The notes below the pieces were generated by a model. The model ran no database searches. It saw only the letters and a program-made list of their open reading frames with translations, and had not been told where the DNA came from. This document shows positions 55,544-64,000 of a stretch of DNA of 64,000 nt, one piece after another. Location of the stretch: NCBI GenBank assembly GCA_017893485.1, contig CM030367.1, forward strand, positions 138,698,388-138,762,387, written 5' to 3'. Each line of letters starts with the position of its first letter. Within the stretch, counting starts at the first letter, position 1. The position numbers and the translations under genes were made by a program. Source of the stretch: Hemerocallis citrina. Taxonomy: Eukaryota; Streptophyta; Magnoliopsida; Asparagales; Asphodelaceae.

Positions 55544-58500
55544 TGTAATACCCTGATTTTTCATTTAATGAAAAATTATTTATTTTGCACGTAGTGTGCA
55601 CGTGCAATATTTTGGTTAATATTTTCATCAAGATGAGTAAAGATATTTTAATATGTGCTTTTAATTATTCTATACAAAAGCCTTATTTTAATTGGATGAA
55701 AAGCCTTTTTCTTTTAAAAGCCCAAAATGTAATTCATTTATTTTATTTTAAAATAACTATTTTGGCCCATAAACTAAAGCTCATGGACTATTTTTATACA
55801 ATTTGTCATGTAGAATACAATTTAAAGACTATATTATTTTTATACAAAAATTTAATGCATAATTTTTGGGCCTAGTGGCATGCACGTGCATTGCACGTAC
55901 ACGTGCAAAGTGCACAAATGCATGGGCCGGTTGTGATTTTTTTGGAGGGAAATCAAATTTGTAATGGTGATCATGGTGTTGTGGTTATTTGGATGTGGGT
56001 AGTTATTGCAACTCCTACTTTCATCTTGACCCTCCATCTTACAACCAACTAATTGATCCTAGCCCTCCATTCCCCTTGACCTTTAGTATAAATACCCCCC
56101 CCCCCCGGCTAGTTCTTCTTGTGCTAAACTATTCTCTACAACCTATAGTCTAAATTGCATTATCTAGTAATATTTTTGTGAGTTAAAAGATTGAGTGTGT
56201 GTGGGCTTGTTCTTGCAACACCAAGAAGAAGGAGAGGCCGGCTATTCTAAGGAGGGAGCTTTCGGTTTGGTGTGCTCGGGTTGGAGGCTTGTGCGCGCGT
56301 GTACAAGGAGGAGAAGGATTTCGTTGCAAGGACATTCGTCTAGGAGATCACTAGTGTACTTTATTCAACAAGGTGGGTAAATTTTCCCTATTTCTAAAGT
56401 AGAAATGCATGCTAGTTTAATTAGAAAGAACGAAGCATGAAAATGATTAAGAAGAGCACACTTTAATTGGGAAAAATAACTTCTTGAATGATTGAAATAT
56501 GGATATGCAAATTTATATGTGGTTCTATTATTTGAGTTGTATGTGAATTGATTAGAATCATGGATTGATTGATAAAAACACATTTATTACTATCAAGAAT
56601 TACACACAAAAGTTAGTAGTTTGATGATACTATTTCATGTGTTAAATAGATCTTTTGTGTTAATGTGGGCATGAATAATTTAAAATATGAGTTTGTATGT
56701 TGGGTAAATGATTAAAGACAGAGAATTACTGTGAAATTTGTTGATAAAAAGATTAGAATGCTAAATGCGAAGAAATGTCGAAAAGAGAAGAAATGTAGTA
56801 TTATAATGTAGAATTTGAATTAGTTGTATGAAAATATGTTTTAATTGTACAAAAACTATTTTGCTCATATTGAGATGTAAATTATGTGAGGAGAAAATTT
56901 TATTGTGGTGATGATGATAAACAGATAAGAATCACATGGTTGTGTGGACAATGTACATATTGTAGTATGGCAAAAAAGATGTGTGCTTATTGAAGAACAA
57001 AATAAAGAAATGATTTTTTTAATTCGAAATTAACCCTGTTCAGTCGACCGAATGTATGTAACAGTCGACTGTACTGAACACAAAAAGTTGTATAGTTGAA
57101 CTACCCAGGACAGCCGACTGGTATGAATGACAGTCGACTCCCCTGTAAATGATAATTGAGATTTTGAACGCTGCGGAACAGCCGACTGACCATGTGCAGC
57201 AGTCGACTCTTTCGAGCGATTATTGAAGAACTTTATTTGACTGAACAAGTCGACTGGATGAGCTCCAAGTCGACTGTTTAGAGTACTTTTGGTATATCAG
57301 AAATTCTATGATTTGTTTATAATAAAGGTTATGAATCTTATGTTGATTATTGGTTATGACAGTAAATTCTATTTGTCTTTGTGTGAATTTACATGAAGTG
57401 AATCATTTATTAGAATTTTTGAAAGTTGTATGAATGTGAAAGCTATGAACATGAAAAAGATAATCTATTATGATTATGAAAAGTGAACTTATGAGCAAGT
57501 AACGCTCAATGTTGAAAATTGTGAATTGGAATTGAAACAAAAGAGTAGCTAAGTCTCCCCTGGCAATTGAAAAGAAATGAAATGAATTGAAATGAAAGAC
57601 CAAGGTTGGTCGTGTTTGAATGAATGAATAAGTCCGGTTTAGTGGAGAGGCTAACTCTAGAGCTTTGATTTTGTTCATGATTCTAATAACGACTAAGGAT
57701 TAGTACATAGTGGAGACGTGATGAAAGTAGGAGAAAAATACGAGTATGAGGGCTATCGGATTGGCGGTGTGAGAGTGATCCACAGGCTGCCTGCTTGATG
57801 CATCAAGACATGGCGTGGGCACTACTCCAGAATTATCGTCCCGGTTGCGGCGCTTGTGGGGTGTTTGGTGACTGCAAGAGGATCGTGTGCCATGAAGTGA
57901 GACTGAACTACCACAGGCTGTCTTCACGATGCGTCGTGACATGACGTGGGATTCCCCTCCAGAATTTTCTGTACACGAGCTTGTACTCATAGATCATCTA
58001 AGATACCTACCGTAGTTACAGTAGTAGATTAAGGCATGGCGAGGGATTGAACCCTACAAAGATGAAGAACGAATAAGTGGCTTGCCCTCGGACCTATGTA
58101 GTATGGGATGCATAGAATCCGAACAAGTGCGCATTAGTGTCATCTAATATAAATAATTGCATTAAGGACTAAGTGCACAATCACAACGCGACATCAATAG
58201 GGTAGTCCCTTTAGTTTGAAATGTGACAAGTTTGTGTTTGCTAAATATGGAAAATAAGTTATACTATTTCCGGCATAGAGAGGATGGCCGTGTATAATGA
58301 TCGTCGGTTGAATAAACTGACGTACCTACAGTCTTATATGCAGGTAAATGGCTTGATAAAGATTAAAGAGAAACAAATGCTTAAAGATTACTCAATATTG
58401 TTGTATACTTGTTTCATTGTTGTAAATTTTACTTCCGCTGTGCAATGTAAAGTGTAATATTGATGTAAACTCTGATGTAAAGAGAAAAGTTTAAATTTCC

Positions 58501-58580
58501 TTGTAAAATTGTACTAAAGGGAGCGGAAAGATCCTGTAAAACATCTCGAATTCAGTGTATTTGGGATTCGGGGCGTTACG
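55544..58580 (+). mobile_element. LTR, plus orientation, about 3.0 kb
   Basis: Starts tgtaataccctgattttt and ends gattcggggcgttacg, directly followed by a primer-binding site, so it is a 5' LTR. A TATA box (tataaat, 56087-56093) precedes a C-run and a CT-rich leader. It shares landmarks with the other two LTRs in opposite orientation. No target duplication could be checked, because the far end of the element is not in the window. It has inserted into the Tat-type gag-protease fragment. Confidence 0.8.
57035..57285. repeat. Cluster of cagtcgactg motifs inside LTR
   Basis: Eight copies of (a)gtcgac(t) or agccgact within 250 bp (57040, 57063, 57111, 57132, 57179, 57202, 57248, 57270 approx.) occur in pairs about 22 bp apart, with pairs repeating every 68-70 bp. 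This indicates a degenerate 68-70-bp tandem unit of four copies. Confidence 0.75.
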
Positions 58581-58583
58581 AAG

Positions 58584-58597
58584 TGGTATCAGAGCCA
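58584..58597 (+). promoter_or_regulatory. Primer-binding site (initiator Met tRNA)
   Basis: tggtatcagagcca, 3 nt after the LTR end. This is the standard Met-tRNA primer site of many plant LTR retrotransposons. Confidence 0.9.
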
Positions 58598-58740
58598 CGC
58601 TTTCACACTTGTACAAATTTATAAGGAACGACACCCTAGTAGTGGACATTAGAGTGTGTGTTTGAGTCTAGAGATTTAAATGTAAGTAACTTACATTTGT
58701 GTTGTTCTATGACTTATGCTTCTTCTTCTCTATTTCTAAG

Positions 58741-59106
58741 ATGGCTGATCACTTCGACCCTGTTGGAGGCGACGACTGGCATATCATTGAGGAAGAGTAC
58801 CATCCTGAACAGGCAGATTCTGAGGACGAATACTATCCAGGGCAAGCAGATTCTGACGGAGAAGAATGGCCTGAATCCCGAGAGATTACACTACCTCCGG
58901 ATTCATCTGATGACTCTTCTTCTGATGAAGAAGAAGAACCAGTTCCGAATAGTCTTATGACTTCTCTTCCGAGGCAGGTAGAAACACTGCGAGAGAGAGT
59001 TGGCTTATTGGAGGCTCAACTGGCAAAGCGTAAGGACGACTATTCTGTTCTCAGTCATCGTATATGGGAACTCGAGAAGAGGAAGAATCTGACAGATGTG
59101 CTGTAG
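58741..59106 (+). pseudogene. Gag-like N-terminal fragment, truncated by LTR insertion
   Basis: Opens MADHFDPVGGDDWHIIEEEY about 145 nt after the primer site, where gag should begin. It is very acidic (residues about 15-75, with imperfect repeats Q-A-D-S-[E/D]), followed by a coiled coil (SLPRQVETLRERVGLLEAQL). The stop codon is formed by the inserted sequence: ...gatgtgc|tgtag, where the LTR starts at 59102. No known gag domain is reached before the break, so gag identity rests on position. Confidence 0.6.
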
Positions 59107-60639
59107 CGCCCCGATTTCCATATACTGGAAAACCGTGACACGAGCCAAGACCTTTTCTTCAATTAGTCACAATACACAGAAAAACAGGAGAATTTAAAAC
59201 TTTTATTCAATACCCAAATGTATTACAGGTCTGAACATTATACAATTGCAATACAATACAATAGAGTTACAATAATACCTTTACATTCCTAAGTATTACA
59301 ACCTTCAACATCTTACATCAGAGTACAAGGAATGAAGAACAACACTTGGTAACTCTCACTTGAGTACTTCTCAACTAATAGATAATCAATACATATACTG
59401 CAGCGAAACTAAACATAACACTGACTCCTTGCTTTCCTTGCCTTGAGTCCTCCTAAATCTCGCCTTGTACTTCGGCGACCCAGTACCTATGGAAGTGGGA
59501 ACGTCAGTATTCACTGACGCTTAAAGGCTGATCATATAGCAGCGAATCTCCCAAACAACATACAAAATATAGCAATGGTGTTGGTGTAGTTTAAGTGTTC
59601 GTGAGTGCTATGACTAGACTCTAATGCGATATTTAAATAGAACTAGGATGCTTCCTATTCTAATGTCAGCAAGTCTCCGAAGTCAACATGCAGCCCATAC
59701 TACATGCGACCCTTCTCAAGCCGTTTCTCCATATATAGGGATTTGAACCCGCGTTATGAATTCTAATTGTACACAACCTGTTCCTGACAGCTACACGTGA
59801 CTTATGAGGTTGCAGATGTGGTCAAGTCCCACTAATGCATTTCGCCAGTGGTGTCTATGTTCGCCACTGCGACCCGGCTAACCGGACCTCTCTCAAAATA
59901 GACGAACCCAATGTATCGGGTGTCATTACAAAATCAAACTATAGGGTTTCGCAAGCGCAGGGTAGCGTGAAGCCTACCCTGTGGCACCTTCTGGGGTCTC
60001 GCAAGCGCAGGACTGCACAATGCATCCTGTGGCACCCCAGCCACGGTACTTCAGGAATTAACAGCGCGAGATACGCAACCCGTGTCCTCAACTTGTGAGA
60101 CGGCACCGTACGTATCCCTTTGACGGGAAGGTACAACCCAATAACACCACCTGGTCTGCCTCAAGGGACGATTTAGTCATAAGGTGCCCCCTACAACCGA
60201 CTTCTCTCTTCCGGCAAAGGTTTTAAGTAATGATCTTTATAAGTCACTACCCTAATAATGTCCCTAGACTTGAACACTCCTAGGGAGGACAATATTATAA
60301 CCACAACATGCTAGGCCTTAATTTAGACTTTGCAAGACAACTCTACTAGGCTGCTTAACCTAGACTTACCGGAACCCCTCGGGATCCGGTTCGTGGCTCA
60401 TCGATCCAAGACTTCGGCAGTGCGAATATACATGCATGCCGTTACCTAAAACTTGGATTTCGTCTATACTCCGGTCCTCGATCAACCTACCATGGTTAAG
60501 ATTCGACAGTACACAAGGAGTGACTCTACCACAATTTCTTAGGGTAAGAAAACATATGTGTTGATGGTCGATAGCCCTTAGGGTGGTAATATCACCCTAG
60601 ACGAGCACAACAAACTGTGTACTAGCTAACAAGCTATAC

Positions 60640-60880
60640 ACGAGTAACAACCACATACGAGCCAATAAGCTACGTATGAAATACTAACTACCTACGAGCC
60701 CGGCGGGCCTCGTAGGATATAACCACGTACATACCAGCCAAATAAGCCGCGTATGAGACCAACAGCTACGCACGGGCCGGTCGAGCCGCGTACGAGACAA
60801 CAACCTATATACGAGCCAAATAAGCTATGTATGAGACCCACAGCTACATACGGGCCAGTCGAGCCACGTACGAGCACAAC
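60640..60880. repeat. Degenerate 78-bp tandem repeat (cgtacgagcc type)
   Basis: gccaaataagc occurs at 60737 and 60815, with shorter variants before. Each unit contains two to three forms of ctacgtacgagcc. Confidence 0.65.
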
Positions 60881-61079
60881 CATATGCAAACAACCATACA
60901 GGTAATCAATCTTAAAAGCAACCAAACGTGCTTACTAACAAACTTGATCTTCTATTATTAGAAGCAACAGAAGAATCTACTAATAGTCTATGGTCGGTAT
61001 TCTACCAATGAAGGACCGAAGGCGACATAACAGCCTTCATCAGACTAACTATTACTAGTGGTCTTCCCGACCCTTATTA

Positions 61080-62470
61080 CTTCATCCTATAGCACTTTAA
61101 GCATGGCATACAATTTGCAAGCATCTATCCATGACAATCTAATTATGGTACATAACATAACCACTCACCATAATACTCCTACAATGTTCTAACATGGTAG
61201 GTCAATTAAACATCAATCCTACAACATTATAAACATGTATAATGATTCCTACTACAATCTAAGTATAGATAAATGAATCTAGCATGGTATACGACTTTCC
61301 TACAAGCATGTAAGCATAGCTGAATTTATCTAGCATTATATACCACTTTCCTACAATTATCTAAATATAGATAAATTAATCTAGCATTATATACCACTTT
61401 CCTAAAATCATCTAAGCATAGATAGATTAAACTACCATGGTATACTACTTTCCTACAATCATCTAAGCATAGATAGATTAAACTAGCATGGTATATGCTT
61501 TCCTACAATCATCTAAGCATAGATAAGTTATTCTAGCATGGTATATGCTTTCCTATAATCATCTAAGCATGAATCTTATTAAGCATGAATAACTACTAAG
61601 CATGAGTATCTTATTAGGCATGGATAACTACTAAGCATGAGTATCTTATTAAGCATGGATAACTACTAGTATGAACATACAACATTCCTAAACATGGTAG
61701 GTAAATTTTTAGAATGAATCCTACAACATTCTAAGCATAAATATACTTCCTAAACATAACATTCTAAGCATTAATATACACTTAGCATGGCATACATTAT
61801 TCCTAAACATGGTAGGTATTTTTAGAATAAATCCTACAATATTCTAAGCATAAATATACTTCCTAAACATAATAGAAAATTTTAGAATGAATCCTACAAC
61901 ATTCTAAGCATAAATATACACTTATCATGGCATACATTATTCTTAAACATGGTAGGTATTTTTAGAATAAATCCTACAACATTCTAAGCATAAATATACA
62001 CTTATCATGACATACATTATTCCTAAACATGGTAGGTATTTTTAGAATAAATCCTACAACATTCTAAGCATATTTATACTAATCTAGACATGATAGGATT
62101 TTTAGAATGAATCCTACAACATCCTAAGCATATTTATACTAATCTAAACATGATAGGATTTTTAGAATGAATCCTACAACATTCTAAACATAATTGTCAT
62201 TCCTAAGCATGGTAGGTATTTTTTTTAGAATGAATGCTACAACATTCTAAGCATAAAAATCATCCTTAAACATGATAACTATTTTTTTGAATGAATGCTA
62301 CAACATTCTAAGCATAAAAATCATCCTTAAACATGATAGCTATTTTTTTGAATGAATGCTACAACATTCTAAACATAAAAATCATCCTTAAACATGATAG
62401 CTATTTTTTGAATGAATGCTACAACATTCTAAGTATAAATAAATTAATCTAAGCATGGTATTTACTTTAT
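61080..62470. repeat. Degenerate tandem repeats with cctacaacattctaagcata core
   Basis: The core occurs more than fifteen times at irregular 40-100-bp spacing, with a linked aaacatggtaggta(t/a)tttt element. 61260-61560 is a related subset (aatcatctaagcatagata). It is followed by ctactactact runs (62490-62770). Non-coding. Confidence 0.8.
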
Positions 62471-63239
62471 TTTAATAAGAACATAAAATAAACATCTACA
62501 ACTATCTACTACTACTACTACTTCATTTTAACATAACATAAAGCTTCTACAATCCCTTCTTTTTCTCATCTACTACTACTACTACTTTATGTTAACCATA
62601 AGCATCTACAACTATCTACTATTACTACTACTTCATTTAACATAACATAACATACAACTATCTACTACCACTTCTTTATTTAGCAACATACCACTACTAC
62701 TTTATTCTAACAACATGCTACTACTACTTTATGCTACTACTTATTTTAACAATATACTACTACTACTTAAATGTCTACTAGTCTTTATTAGTTGATTTAT
62801 TGTCACTAGTGATTATAAAAGAAAAGATCTTTTTAGTTATTCTACAACTAGTGATTATAAAAGAAAAGATCTTTTTATTTAAGAAAGAAAATTACAATAA
62901 TAAAATGAGGTAAGAACCTTCATCCAATATATGCTTATTATTATTTTGTCCAAGTCCAATACAAGTCCTACAACCAAACATGGTTGTATAAAAGTGTTCA
63001 TATGCTTTATGAATAGTTCATATCAAGTCCTACAACCCCAATCGGTTGTATGTGAAAGTCCATATGCCTTATGTCATTTTAGTCCAATAACACACACAAA
63101 CAACAACTACAACTATAAAGATTTGATCTTTATGCTTGTTTAGCACTACTACTTGTTTCCATTCAACCATATTACTAAAAACAACCATCCAAAAAGAAAA
63201 TAAAACAAGGAGGTTAAGAAGAAGAAGAACATCAACACA

Positions 63240-63445
63240 TCATTCAAATAAACAACAAACAAACAAACAAACAAACAAGCAAGCAAGGAGAAACCCCTAC
63301 CTTGGTTCACTTGTAGGAAGAACTAGCTAGCTCAACCTTCTCCTTCCCCTAGCTCTTAGAACTCCTAGGAACCCTACAAATAAAACTCTCAAGTTAGCAT
63401 GGTGATCTCTCTTTTTCTTTCTTTCTTTCTTTCTTTCTTTTTGAT
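63240..63445. repeat. Microsatellites (aaac)n and (tttc)n
   Basis: caaacaaacaaacaaacaaa near 63256-63284, and a tttc run at 63411-63440, close to the LTR transcription start on the minus strand. Confidence 0.9.
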
Positions 63446-64000
63446 CTTTCTAAAATGGGACTAAGGTGAAGGAAGGGGGTATTTATAGGAGGTGAGAAGG
63501 GTGGAAAGTGCAAATGTGTATGCACACAATTTCACAAAAGCCCTCCCACAAAAGGTGGGCCGGCCATACTCCTAGGAGGGTAGGGGTGAGGTGGAGGAGG
63601 TGTTATGTGGGGGAGGTGTTATGTAAGGGTTTCTAGAAGGGTTTTCTTAACCTTCTCATGCATACTTAACCTAGGTTAAACACTTATAAACCCTAACAAT
63701 CTAATAGGTTTTGTCATAACAAAACAAGTGTTGTCCAAAAATACACAACACACAATTTGTATAATGTATTAATCGACATACTACTCGTACGTGCGCACAT
63801 ATGTCTGTATACCGAAAATCTTCGCATAATTCGTATAAAAATAATTAAATCTCAGAAATAATAATAAAATAAATTTTATTATCAGTTCGGAAGATCACAG
63901 TATCAATAAGATACAATACGGATGTATACTGACTGATATCTAGGTACAGATGATGTCTATGAATAAACCGGGTGAAAATCACCAAAATAATTCAATTTTG

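Larger units (their letters stand above)
59102..64000 (-). mobile_element. LTR (minus orientation), at least 4.9 kb, continues beyond window
   Basis: Starts tgtagcgccccgatttccat. It shares the family landmarks (agtattcactgacgc-like, agcccatactacatgc, agggatttgaaccc, acctgttcctgacag). On the minus strand a TATA box (ctataaat, 63488-63481) precedes a long transcribed part. It is longer than the 55544 LTR because of expanded repeats at 60650-62770. No gene inside. No primer site precedes it on the left, so it is the 3' LTR of an element to the right, or a solo LTR. Confidence 0.65.

Noticed and set aside
59835..60098. 87-codon frame in the LTR
   Set aside because: It lies in LTR sequence and contains a short internal duplication (cgcaagcgcagg); the related LTRs do not keep it open.

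Overview
The window is nuclear DNA of a flowering plant, most likely a eudicot. The evidence is GT-AG introns, plant-only families (plant mobile domain, DUF1645, MuDR-type transposase), an endogenous plant pararetrovirus, nested LTR retrotransposons and MITEs. I see no rRNA, tRNA or CRISPR. Only one ordinary single-copy host gene is convincing: a DUF1645 gene at 43108-44217 on the minus strand. Almost everything else is transposable-element DNA, much of it nested.

Layout. (1) 1-6490: the right part of a Mutator-like element (MULE). It carries a plant mobile domain (PMD) gene (+, first exon outside the window) converging on an intact 894-aa transposase (-). (2) 6491-7491: spacer with a Helitron-like fragment. 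(3) 7492-15167: a second, complete copy of the same MULE in opposite orientation, bounded by a perfect 9-bp target duplication (ctctaaaca). Both of its genes are broken. Each copy has arrays of perfect palindromes (arms like actcgctttttg) in the terminal repeats and again between the two convergent genes. (4) 15177-15695 and 32043 to about 39240: an endogenous caulimovirid on the minus strand, decayed. (5) 15696-32037: a 16.3-kb Ty3/gypsy element of the Tat group (minus strand) inserted into that virus. It has 590-bp LTRs, a ttcgg target duplication, a degenerate gag-pol, tandem repeats and an antisense accessory gene with coiled-coil modules. (6) 39361-42511: PIF/Harbinger-like and other small DNA elements. 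(7) 43108-44217: the DUF1645 gene, with G-box/ABRE-like sites and a Stowaway MITE upstream. (8) 44913-51036: AT-rich DNA with MITE-like pieces and a diverged direct repeat. (9) 51037-64000: nested LTR retrotransposons. These are three LTRs of one family in two orientations, a fragment of another Tat-like gag-protease, and a 500-N assembly gap.

The most interesting material is the PMD-carrying MULE pair with its palindrome arrays and head-to-head arrangement, and the antisense accessory region of the Tat element. All family assignments come from reading motifs and translated sequence by eye; no searches were run.
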